DNA of 64,000 nucleotides. It comes from Pycnopodia helianthoides. Lineage: Eukaryota > Echinodermata > Asteroidea > Forcipulatida > Asteriidae. The notes below the pieces were generated by a model. That model was not told the origin of the DNA, made no database searches, and saw only the letters and a list, made by a program, of their open reading frames with translations. Both the position numbers and the translations under genes were made by a program. Location: contig CM063258.1 of the NCBI GenBank assembly GCA_032158295.1, forward strand, positions 4,971,390 to 5,035,389, read 5' to 3'. Positions 31,053 through 41,600 of the stretch are shown here, piece by piece (within the stretch, counting starts at the first letter, position 1; each line of letters starts with the position of its first letter).

Positions 31053-31269
31053 TTTACAGAGCTATTTAGCCCTATGTTGGCGGTCTCCCTATTTTTTCAT
31101 ATCAAACATCAAGTTATTACTTGATTTGAAAAAGTTGCATCCCCTTAAAATGATCCCCTGGCTGCCGCTTCCCAGGTTGTATCATTAACTTAGGTGTGAT
31201 CCCTGGCTATACAGCAGTCACAGGTTGTATGGCTTTTGAATGGCAGCCCCGAACAAAGATATTGACAAA

Positions 31270-31370
31270 ATAGGGAGACCGCCAACATAGGGCTAGATAG
31301 CTCAGTTGGTTGACCGCCGGCACATTAATCCGGAGGTCGTTGGTTCAAATTCCGCTCTAGTCAATTTTAC
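31270..31370 (+). mobile_element. tRNA-derived SINE head in copy C
   Basis: GGGCTAGATAGCTCAGTTGG (A-box) and TTGGTTCAAATTCCGC (B-box) at tRNA-like spacing. Reversed counterpart of the minus-strand head near 20,540-20,625. Confidence 0.7.
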
Positions 31371-31480
31371 CTTGTTCAACCCCAAATTATAAACAAAATT
31401 ACCAAGTCAATTTCCCTTGTGAGTTATTACTTGATACATGTACATATCAAAAGGGAACACTTTTAGACTCACAAACTCAC

Positions 31481-31562
31481 CTGCAACGCTGTTGGAGTCT
31501 CCTACAAAAGAACAGACTGCTGTTTATCAGCTGCTTGATTCTCTGCAGTCCAATGCGACCAT
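31481..31562 (-). CDS. SWT1: SWT1 copy C, exon NGRIGLQRIKQL
   Basis: Intact counterpart of 20,350-20,431. The last SWT1 exon in copy C before the junction at 31,053. Confidence 0.75.
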
Positions 31563-31799
31563 CTAGTGGTCACAAAGAAATAAGAAAACGTTTACTGCAT
31601 TAAGAATTCGGTATTCAAAGACCTGGGCTTGTTTGCGTCTTACAGGAGGGGCTCCAGGGTCAAGTTCAGTTTTGTGAGGCACTCATTTTCCAATAGATAG
31701 AGTCCTCATGAAAGTGGGGAAAAGGTTGCAAGTCTCTAACCTCACATTAAAACGGTGTAAAAGATCACTTTTATTTGATGCCCTCAAAAATTAACATAC

Positions 31800-31879
31800 T
31801 TTCAGTCATTTCATAAAGCTGCTCGAAGCGCCTCTTGTCCTCTCTGTTCAGGAACATGCCAAAGACGGCCATCCAGTGT
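31800..31879 (-). CDS. SWT1: SWT1 copy C, HWMAVFGMFLNRED exon (intact)
   Basis: 80-bp exon reading HWMAVFGMFLNRED, then KRRFEQLYEMTE, without the 1-bp deletion seen in copy A. Acceptor TTTGCAG, donor GAAA|GTATGT. Confidence 0.88.
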
Positions 31880-32014
31880 CTGCAAAATAAGATGGATACA
31901 ATACACAAGTTTACGTTTTGTTTATCTTTGCTCCGTATTGGCAGCACTGTGTGCATGTGTGTGTAATTTATGACTGGAAAATCACATTTATGTAAAGTAC
32001 TGTTGGCAAGTGGT

Positions 32015-32319
32015 CCAGTCACACAAGTGCACAAACTGCCTGTATCAAACCAACCAGTCACACAAGTGCACAAACTGCCTGCATCAAACCAACCAGTCAC
32101 ACAAGTGCACAAACTGCCTGTATCAAACCAACCAGTCACACAAGCGCACAAGCTGCCTGTATCAAACCAACCAGTCACACAAGTGCACAAACTGCCTGTA
32201 TCAAACCAACCAGTCACACAAGTGCACAAACTGCCTGTATCAAACCAACCAGTCACACAAGTGCACAAACTGCCTGTATCAAACCAACCAGTCACACAAG
32301 CGCACAAGCTGCCTGTATC
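32015..32319 (-). repeat. 39-bp minisatellite, 8 units (copy C)
   Basis: Same unit number and same order of variant units as 19,594-19,898. In copy C the open frame of the array continues through the rest of the intron into the HWMAVFG exon without a stop. Confidence 0.92.
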
Positions 32320-32372
32320 ACAATATTTTCTAAGAGCTTCCGTAAATACGGTAGTTGTTGGAGCCAGTTTTG

Positions 32373-32755
32373 TTAAAGGCAGGATGTACTTTTGGTAATT
32401 GTCAAAGACCAGTATCCTAACTTGGTGTATCCCAACATAAGCACAAAAACACAAACCTGTGAAAATTTGGGCTCAATTGGTCATCAAAGTTGCAAGAAAA
32501 TAATGAAAGAAAAAACACCCTTGTTGCCTAGAATTGTGTGCTTTCAAAATGCCAGTGAAAGGCTCCATACCTGAAGCCTTTCTCAGATTCAAATATTTGT
32601 GTGAGAAATTACCTCTTTTTAAAAAACTACATTACTTCAGAGGGAGTCTTTTCTCATAATGTGTTATACCAGCAGCTCTCAGGTGCACCTTACCAAGTAA
32701 GTTTTTATGGTAATGTATTTCTTGAGTAATTACCAAAAGTATCCACTGCCGTTAA
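32373..32755 (-). mobile_element. TTAA MITE, family 2, in copy C
   Basis: Counterpart of 19,157-19,540; TTAA at both ends. Confidence 0.85.
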
Positions 32756-32962
32756 GTGGGTATGGCACACAGCTCTTAAAAAAGCATACTCACCAAGACT
32801 AACAAATATTTTGACTGTTTTTTTTTTTTACCACAAACAAATCCTTGCAAACTGATTACGAACCAAACTGACATGTGGTAATAATGCAAAAAGTGGTAAT
32901 GGTCCGACGTTTCAGTTTCACCCAAAGGCTAAAGAATATGCTTTTCATTTTTGGTGACTCAC

Positions 32963-33025
32963 TTGTCGTAACACTGCATCACATCGTTGAACGTCCAGGG
33001 TGGCTTCTTCAAGACAATCTCCATC
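32963..33025 (-). CDS. SWT1: SWT1 copy C, exon with LKKPPWTF
   Basis: Intact counterpart of 18,887-18,949. Confidence 0.9.
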
Positions 33026-33062
33026 CTGCAACAGAGTAGAAGATTGTAAGTCTTGTTTACTA

Positions 33063-33236
33063 AAGCCCGGTTCATACTTCCTGCGAATGCAAATGCGAAG
33101 CCAATTTTGACGTCATAGCTCTGTTTTCGCTGCGAATGCTTTGCAGGAGTTGAGCACGTCTCAACCCTTGCTAAAGTGTTCAGTGCGAATTTGTGACGTC
33201 AATAATTTGCTTAGCAGGAAGTATGAACCGGGCTTA
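33063..33236. mobile_element. AAGCCCGGTTCATAC MITE in copy C
   Basis: Counterpart of 18,677-18,849, same insertion site in the intron upstream of the LKKPPWTF exon. Confidence 0.8.
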
Positions 33237-33939
33237 ACACTCCTACTCTTGGTAAAATCTTTTTGAGCGAGTTGACGAACCATTCAGAAAGAAAACATTC
33301 AACTGCGAGGGTTGTGTAGGGTGGCACAACTGTGCCCTGAACTCACAGAGTACACGTGTGTACAGTGCGGATGTGAATAATACAAGTTATCACACAAATG
33401 CGGCCTTGTTGAATATGGGACGCAGATGCGCTATATTTGTCCGTATTCCAAGAGCGCACGTGTGATACCAAACTTATCTTGAAGCTAACTTGACGCGCAG
33501 ATTAGACAGATGACGCACCGCTGTACACAGAGAAAAACGCACAACTCTGTTTTGCTGCATCATTTTTGTTTTGGGGGGTTTTGGGGCTATTTGTATGTGT
33601 TTTGATTTAATTTTTATTGTTTATAATTTGCTGTAATGGAATTTTATTGTAATTTGCGCCTTCAAACATCCTCGGATGCAGAGGGCACATGAAATGGAAT
33701 AAATTACTTTAAATTATTATATAAACTTTTGAATTTTCAGTGGCTCCTGTAGGCCTAGCTGTCCTTTTTGTGTACAGCTTAGAATAGCAAAATACACGGA
33801 GGTAGAACAGCGCAATACGCAGAGTGTGGTATTAGCCGTGCAATATAGGTTTATATCACACTCCTTGTTGCTATGGATCGACCAATCAGAATCAAAGATT
33901 CAAGCCTGCTGGAAGGTAATACTCCTTCCCAACACTCAC

Positions 33940-34034
33940 CAAAGGTCTTGGTACGCTGATTCCATCTCTTCCTGAAGCACCTCGGACAATCCACTATGAA
34001 GAGTCTCCTTCAAATCACACACTAACTTATCACA
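33940..34034 (-). CDS. SWT1: SWT1 copy C, first C-terminal domain exon
   Basis: Intact counterpart of 17,878-17,972 and 22,893-22,987. Confidence 0.88.
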
Positions 34035-34639
34035 CTGTATCAAAGACATACAAATAATAACAATTATAATCACAATAAACTAGGCGTATGTTTTCTGCGT
34101 AACAAACACTGGGGTTTGGGTTGCATAACAAACAATGGGGGTTTTTAGCTGCGTAACAAACATGGGGGTTTTGGTTGGTGGAACAAAAAGCGAAACTCAA
34201 ATGTTATACCCTGTTTTACGTTGGGTCACATAAAGTGCGGATACTGGTCTTTGACAGTAACCAATGTTGGCTTCGTTCTTGTATCCTCGTACCCTTTGTT
34301 ACATTTTACGACAACAGTCCTAATTTTTTCTTTAATTCAACTCATTATAACCAAACTGAGGCTGGCAAGAAACATTACTTCAGACTCTTTTTCAGGAGTT
34401 TGCGATTGTAACTTTCATGAACAGCGTCTGAAAATTTATTCTATTTTATTTCATATATGGTTTTTGAGGCATTGCACAGTGAGGCATCAATATATATTCG
34501 GTTAACGTTACACACATGGTGTTACCGCAAACCGAATATGTATTTTATTTCATTCAATAATTCTGATTTTTAAGCCAAGGATTCTCAGAAGAGCGAAGTT
34601 AATCACTATGCTAGTCAAGAACCCGTGGAGAGAAGACAA

Positions 34640-34960
34640 GGAAGGAAGTTTCAGTTTTAGACGTGGGAGGAAAACCCCCGAGAATAAATCCAGGGAAAAC
34701 CTATGCGATCAGGCAGGGACTGAAAACCCAATCCACATAGCACTCCCAGCAGGATTCGAATCAGTTTTAGATGTCGGAGGAAAACCCCAGAGAATAATTC
34801 CAGGGAAAACCCACGCAATCAGGCAGGGACAACCCACGCAATCAGGCAGGGACTGGAAACCCAATCCACATAGTGCCCCCCGGTGGGATTCGAACTGGGG
34901 TCCTAGAGGTGGAAGGCAAGTAAAAGAAACCACTATGCCAGAAGGATCGCCCAAATAACA
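34640..34960 (-). repeat. ~110-bp tandem repeat, copy C (2 units) with SINE-like head
   Basis: Two units. Its unit nearest the gene's 3' side has AGAATAAATCCAGG, the variant found in the right half of copy A's hybrid unit. Confidence 0.75.
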
Positions 34961-34994
34961 GCCACAGTATGTTGGGGGTTCGGCAAGGCCTTAC

Positions 34995-35231
34995 CAGTTC
35001 TTTCTCTTTTTCATCTGGTATTGGTGATGACTCAACGGGAGACAGCAATCCAGGGGAGTAATGTTCAATTAGAAGACTGCCCTCGTTGCTCTGATCAAGC
35101 AGTGGAGATTCAGTCTTCCCAGCCAATGGCAGGCTTCCGTCGTGACCCTGACCGAGTTGTGGCGATTCCGTCAGGAAAGGGTACCGTTGCCGAAGCACCG
35201 TCGCTAACGACTTTAAAGCTGGAAGCAGAGT
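34995..35231 (-). CDS. SWT1: SWT1 copy C, linker exon (79 codons)
   Basis: Counterpart of 24,059-24,292 with one extra Ser codon (VESSPIPDE) and several substitutions, in a polar, presumably disordered linker. Frame intact. Confidence 0.75.
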
Positions 35232-36520
35232 CTACACAGTGGGGGAGGAAGACACAGGTTTTCAGCTAAAAGAACGGGCTGTTCAAAATAGAAGAGTAGG
35301 GCATCCAAATTGCTATCGCACAATAGATTATCCCAGGTACTCTTTTATATTGGTTGGCTTGTGTATGGTGGCACAACTGCGTAAATAAATACAGGTCTAC
35401 TGTGTAGATGCATTCACTTTGTTATTAGTTATCACACAAGCGCAAATTGAATACCGAAAAATATGGCACTTCTGCATTCAATATTCAACAAGGCTGAAGG
35501 CCGATATGGAATGCAGACACGCTATATTTTCTGTATTACACAAGCGCGCGTGTGATAACGAATTTATCTTCAAGCAAACTTGACGTGCAGTTCAACGCAA
35601 TTGCGGCATTTGAACAGCTGCACTTTTTGCAATACATAGCTTACAATAGCACATTACGTGGAGTTAGACTACAGCGTGATACGCAAGGTTTGATATGGGC
35701 CATGTGATATAAGTTTATATCACACCTCTTGTTGCTATGGGTCGACCAATCAAAATCTAGCATTCAAGTTTGCTTGAGGATAAGATTTCATACTGCAGGC
35801 TTGCATTCATAACCACAGTGGATGAGATTGAATGGTCAGACAGTAGGAGGGTTGACTATGTACTTGCACCACACAATATCATTCAAAACCACAGTGGATG
35901 ATATTGAATGGTTTAGACTGTAGGAGGGTTGCCTTTATACTGTGTAGATGCATTCACCACATGACAACATATTGCAGCCTGGCATAGTATATCCATCATT
36001 CAAGTGGATGATATTAAATGGTCAGACAGTAGGAGGGTTAACATGTAAATGGAAGACAAGGAAGATGTCCACTTTTACGATAGGCTGTCCACAAGAAACC
36101 CATACCCCAAACCCATACCAGGAAACAGAATCTAGAGGGTAAAGAAATGGTCGGATCCCTCCATTTTGAAATGTGAAAATGAACTATCATAACCACAGCG
36201 TATATTGGGACCACGACAATCGGGACCATGACAAATGGCCACACTATAGACCATATTGAATATGTGCGTGTGCGTACGTGTGCGTAGAAATCAAACCGGG
36301 AACGGTGCGCGCTGTGTGCTTCATTGATGTACGCGTTTAGACACGCATACCGTTTGCCCTACGTACAAGATGGCGACTTTCATAGCAACGAAGGGGTTAT
36401 TCAATACGGTCTATTGCAGGGGTCCAATGATTGTCTTTGGCTAAGGTTTGGGAATAATCGGCTAGCTGGTCGTAGCCGAAGCCGCAGCCCTAATAGTCAG
36501 ACAGTGTTTATAAGAAGTAC

Positions 36521-36609
36521 CTCTGCATTGAAGGCCTTGATGTCGCTGATGATAGCTTTACTGCACAGGTGTTTATCGTTGGTTAGCAGCACAAGCAGAT
36601 CTTGACCAA
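36521..36609 (-). CDS. SWT1: SWT1 copy C, PIN exon with LLTNDKHL
   Basis: Intact counterpart of 25,620-25,708. Confidence 0.87.
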
Positions 36610-36886
36610 CTGGAATGAAAATTATTTTAAAAAAACAATCATATAAGAAAGAGAGCATTTATGGATATAAATGGATACAAATGCTTTTCAGGAGTTTTCA
36701 ATAACTTTTCCTGCCTTCCAGGATGCAACTTTGTAAGAAAAGAGAACATCCCGCCATCTCTCCATCGAAAAGAGGTCAATTATCGAAACAAGGTCGACCG
36801 ATAACAATGGAACTGCACACTCATGACAGACAATCTGGAGGAGGCCTCTGTATTTTTATTTTTTCCCTTAATTTGTTTTTCTTCTC

Positions 36887-37120
36887 TTAACCCTCTTGCT
36901 GTCTGACCATTCCATACAATTCACTGTGGTTTTGAATGATAGATAAACTATGTCAGCCTGCAATATGATACCATGAGGGAATGCATGTACACGACAGTAC
37001 ACAGTTAGTTCTGTGCAACAGTTGTGCCACCGTACACAACCTTGGCAGTCGAATGGTTTCAAATGGTTGGTCAACTCACTGGAAAATGTTGCCAAGAGTC
37101 ACTGACAGTAGGAGGGTTAA
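36887..37120 (-). mobile_element. TTAA MITE family 3, insertion unique to copy C
   Basis: 226 bp between two TTAA (36,887-36,890 and 37,117-37,120), with ends CCCTCTTGCTGTC and GACAGTAGGAGGG. Copy B at 25,987-25,990 and copy A have one TTAA at the same place and no insertion, so the target duplication is exactly TTAA. Confidence 0.92.
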
Positions 37121-37231
37121 TATTTTTCTTGTATTGTTTAAATTGAAAACTAAATTTTGACCAACCCTACCACATTTTTGAAAAAGATCAACAGTTTTAA
37201 CATCTGACATTCAGACTGGTACCTTACTGAC

Positions 37232-37310
37232 CTTTTTTCTGATACTTTAGGCAGCATTGTAGTATCCAGTCATCGTTGCATGTAATCTCAAACTCCGCCT
37301 CATCAGTCAC
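37232..37310 (-). CDS. SWT1: SWT1 copy C, PIN exon with NDDWILQCC
   Basis: Intact counterpart of 26,122-26,200. Confidence 0.85.
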
Positions 37311-37678
37311 CTAACAATGAGTAACAACAAAGGTACATCAGAAGAGGGGCGATAATATTTGCTGGAAGTGGTTTACATCAGAAGAGGGGCGAGAAAATTG
37401 GTTGGAAGTGGTTTCCAAATGAGGGAGTGTCTCAACATGCAAAGATGATAGAACCAACCAGCTGGGAACACCCAATTTTCCTGGGTGGTGCAACCACTGT
37501 TGGCATTAACCATTTCACGTTGGATGACGTCTGTAGATGCTAATTGTTTTTTTGGGACAGACTTACGGCGGATGTGTTTTAATGTCTGGAACATCTTGGG
37601 ATTTTCTGTTTTTTTGCTGACATGCAATTTTATCCATCCGGACTTTCCAGTGTGTAAGGTGTTGAGGCAGGCACCTAC

Positions 37679-37722
37679 CATGATACGCTTTGTTGCAACC
37701 ATACAAAGAGGGACAACAGGTT
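37679..37722 (-). CDS. SWT1: SWT1 copy C, 44-bp phase-correcting exon
   Basis: Counterpart of 26,571-26,614. The acceptor is TTTTTTTTGCAG here versus TTTTTTCCAG in A and B; the exon is unchanged in length. Confidence 0.52.
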
Positions 37723-37821
37723 CTGCAAAAAAAAATTGCCTTGTAAAATCCCTTTCCGGGAGTTATTGTGTAACCCTCGATTCTCGACCTGTCCTGTTGT
37801 TATAATGTGGCATAGAAGAAT

Positions 37822-37963
37822 GGACAGGCTGCGATTTTTTTTTCTGCAGCATACTTCTTCAATACAGTCAACAGTTAAGAGATGGGCTGTTCTTCCCTAT
37901 CCCTTAACTGTTGACTCCATAGCCGACGTGTGCTGCAAAAAAAAATATGCGGACAGGCTGCGA
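37822..37963. mobile_element. Hairpin element, copy 2, with 13-bp target duplication
   Basis: The 116-bp insert (37,835-37,950) begins with T9 and ends in A9 plus TATGC; arms pair over about 45 bp. GGACAGGCTGCGA flanks it on both sides (37,822-37,834 and 37,951-37,963). Copies A and B have a single, nearly identical GAACAGGCTGTGA there. Relative of 1,844-1,939. Confidence 0.88.
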
Positions 37964-37974
37964 CCATCGTTTGT

Positions 37975-38650
37975 ACAAGTACCTCAACCGGGTCTTCCAG
38001 ATGCTACTTCAAGCCAGGGGTTCTCGACTTTAGCCTTTATATTGAGATGAAAGCCTATCTCTATGAAGGGAAAGGGAAAAAAAGAAATAGCTCAACTTTT
38101 GGGGAATGCCTCTCCAGTTAAGCAATCTCGCCAAATAGGCTCGAGCAAAGTATGTTAGCGCAAACAATCTGGAAAGGGAAGAACTTCAGGGAATTATCAT
38201 CAGCGGGTAGTTGAAAACAAGGTTTCAAACTCAGGTTTCTACGTTCGCCGATCGATTAAAGGGAGAGACTAGCAGTTACGCCAAGTGAGAGGGCTTGGAA
38301 AAATGATGCAAACTTCTAAAAACCAGGGGTTCCCAGTTGCTTCCGGGTTTCCAAAGGAGAGAAAAGAAGCAAACGGGAGTTTGAGTGCCTGATTGTCATT
38401 TACAAATGTAATTTGGGGAATGAATACTTATAATATAAATGCAACATTGGAAGTAAACTTGTCATATTCAGGTTTTTTCAATTGTTGGCAACCATCACTG
38501 CACAAATGAGAGATTCTACTGTTGGTTAAATTTCTTAATTTAAATAAAGAAATATGCAGAAACTCAGCAATTTGAAAGACAAAGTTTAAAATCTAATAAC
38601 TGTCAACTAACAACTTTCACATAGGACATTGTAACTCCAGTATCTTGCTT
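37975..38650. other. No gene seen, right of copy C
   Basis: Sequence here diverges from SWT1 at 37,975. No exon or repeat is recognised. Quality declines from about 38,650. Confidence 0.45.
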
Positions 38651-41600
38651 TAATCTCCAAATGGCCTTAATGATAAATGAGCACGCAAGTTCATCAGATG
38701 GGATCATTTGCAGCAAGTACACAGAGCGTGAAATGGGAATAAAAATGAGAGTTGATGGTTAAGTGGAAGCAATTAGAAACCGAACCAATTTCGGGGTTAA
38801 CCAAATTTTGGGGAAAATTTAGTTGGAATTGCTGAATCATTTTTGTGGAACCAATTTGGGGAGGATTTTCACGGAAAACAAGTCTATGGGATTTTTTAAG
38901 GGACTGGGTTTTTCCCGGACTTTAATTAAGGGTTGGGCCACAAGAAGATTTTGGCATAGGCTTAAACAGGTTTAGCTTTTAAAATTTGCCCCTAAAACCC
39001 CTTTCCTTAGAAGATTCATTCCTTTTTTTAGGGCCCCGGGGGAATTTGGTTTTTTGGGATTAAATCTTAATTTTTCAAAAAAGAGTGTCCTTAAGAAAAA
39101 GGAAGAAAGAAGAAGAGCAAAAGATTGGGGGTTGTTTTTGTTTTGCCTTATTTTTTAAGTGAATTTTCTGGAACATACCTTAAATAATGTTAAAAAGTTG
39201 GAAATGTTTTTCTTTTTATATTTGTGTTTTTTCTACAAAATTGTAAGGGAACAATCTCACCGTAAAAATGGAGGATGTTCCTTTTTTGGGAATTGGCTTC
39301 CCTGCAAAATGGAACCCAAAATCATACGTAAAAAATTTTTTAAAAATTAAAAATAATTTACACCAAACCAAATTGGAAATAGGGTTTAAACCTAACTGTT
39401 ATTCCTTAATGTTTTTTAAAGTTTTTAAAATTGAGCCGAATTAAATTTTTAATTCACCTAACAGACAACAATTTTAGGTGGCAAGGGGCAATCCAAAATG
39501 GGTTCTTAAGGCGTGGGTTTTTAAAAGTTAAAGAGGGGGGTTAACAAAGGTCGGGAAAATGGGAAAGGGAATTCCGGTTTGATTAAGACCTTTTATTTAA
39601 ATTTCGGAAAATTAAGATTGGGATTTTGGGGCCCGGGGATTTTTTAAAGGGGCCTCTGAAATTTTTGGGAAGGGGTTAACAGAAATCATTCGGGAATTCA
39701 TGTGTTTTCAAACCATTACCCTTTGTTTGCCCCAATAGTTTAGAAAAAATTCTTAATTTTGGTTTTGGGATTTTTAAAGGATTCAATTTAATTGTTTAAA
39801 AAATGTTAGCCCCTTTTTTTTTTCTGCCAATTATGAAACTTAAAGAAAAAAAAAAAAAAAACCTCTAAAAAATTGGTCCTTAAAAATTTGCATGAACATG
39901 GATAAAGCAAGATAGATTCAGTTACATGCATTTTGGCCGGTATGTTATGTGGAAACTATTTCATACCATTGGCAGGAAGAATTTTAAAATCAAATTTATG
40001 GCCTTCGGTTGCAGCTTCTCGTTGCCACCGTCTTTTTGGGCAGTCAAAGACGCATACTTAGATGTGACGCTCGGCATGCTAAGGGAAAGTTTTTTTTATG
40101 ATTTTTTTTTCGCTAAAAAAAAAATAAGTGTTATAATCTTTAAGAGAAAGGGGGATGATAGGCTCCCCTTTCATCACATTTCCTGATAACATAGTCAGAC
40201 AAACAGTTTAGGATTCCATTTATCAACGTAATTGGTATTGTTTTACAGGCGAAGATGCTAATGGGGTGTAAACCTTCCAGTTAGCATATGATTCGATCCA
40301 CTGATGATAGCACTGTCAAAATGGTACCCTCTCTGTCGACCATTGATCCATCGCAACATGTAAACTAATTCATTTCAATTGACTAGTGGGAAAATGGGTA
40401 CAGGAATCTGGGTTGATTGAATACAGAAAAACACCAAAATCACAGATCATTTTCCCCTTTTTCTTTAAATTTTAATGGTTACAATATAAAAACCCGGAAA
40501 ATTAATTATTGGGGGCCCTTTTATTTTCTTCCTTTAGTAATTGGTAAAAATGGGGGGTTTTTTTCAAAAAAAATATAATTTAAAAGTTTTTTCAAACTTA
40601 ATTTTAACTCATTAACAATTCCCGAAAAATGTACATCTGCAAAGTTTTTTTGCAATTGCAGAGCATAATTTTATGTAAGAAATTTGGCAATTTTAGAACT
40701 TAAATTGGCCCTTGGGCGGATTTTTTTAATTGTATTGCCACCATTGCTATTGGTCATGTACAAACGCTGACAGTTAGAGTCGCACTTAGACCATCTATGG
40801 GTAAGTTAAAGACATTCCTTGTTTATTTGTCTCAATAACGTAATATACCCTCTCTGCGAAAGGGGAGATGAAAACCCCTTAAGTACCGATTGGTTACTTG
40901 TAAATTTTCAGAAAAAAAGTTTTGTCAGAAATTATAGTCAGAATTTAGTTAAGGCCAGATCTAAACTTGGTCCGCTGGTAAAACCTTCGGATGTAGGTAT
41001 TGTAAAAAACGTGAAACACAGACCCAGTCAACCTTCTTCTGACCAATTGAACCAGCACCCTTGTCAACTAATTCATTTTTTTATAGATTGGAGTTTTACT
41101 TCTCCAGCAAAAACGGACATCCAGTTCTACATATTTAATTTCTTATAAAGGCTAACTGCCGCAGTATTCAATAACAAAGTAATAGTAAATTAGGTCGTGC
41201 ATTTTCTTGGCTAAATTTGTAACTTACCTAATACATTAATGCTGATTCTTAAATTTAAAAATTTTATCCATTTATTTCCATACATCTTGAACGTTTTTGA
41301 TGTTTTAAGTCTTTTAATCAATAAAAATTTTCTTTACTGATAAAATAATTTTTCAGTGATAGCTTGTACACATTGAGTTATAAAAGCTTTACTATTATTT
41401 TATTATTAAAATGATTTTGATTTGTCCTTCGTAACATGGGTTCTTAGATGTTGTCTTAGAAGGCACGAAAAGTTACGTCAAGGCCCAAATTTAAATGTCA
41501 TTTTATTTAACTAAAACAAGAAATTTAAATTCAAAATTTTTTAAATTTTCATGTTAGTTAAAATATACCTGTTAAGTATGCCGCCTTAACGGGTATTGTT

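Larger units (their letters stand above)
31053..37974 (-). other. SWT1: SWT1 partial copy C (PIN middle to C-terminal exons)
   Basis: Minus-strand exons: 37,722-37,679, 37,310-37,232, 36,609-36,521, 35,231-34,995, 34,034-33,940, 33,025-32,963, 31,879-31,800 and 31,562-31,481. All are phase-compatible and free of frameshifts. C corresponds to A positions 14,239-20,856 reversed. It is cut at both ends: at 37,974 inside an intron, and at 31,053 inside a SINE. Compared with B it has substitutions, one extra Ser codon and two extra transposon insertions, so it looks like a second haplotype. It has no exons for DTN, QELD or the N-terminus. Confidence 0.83.
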
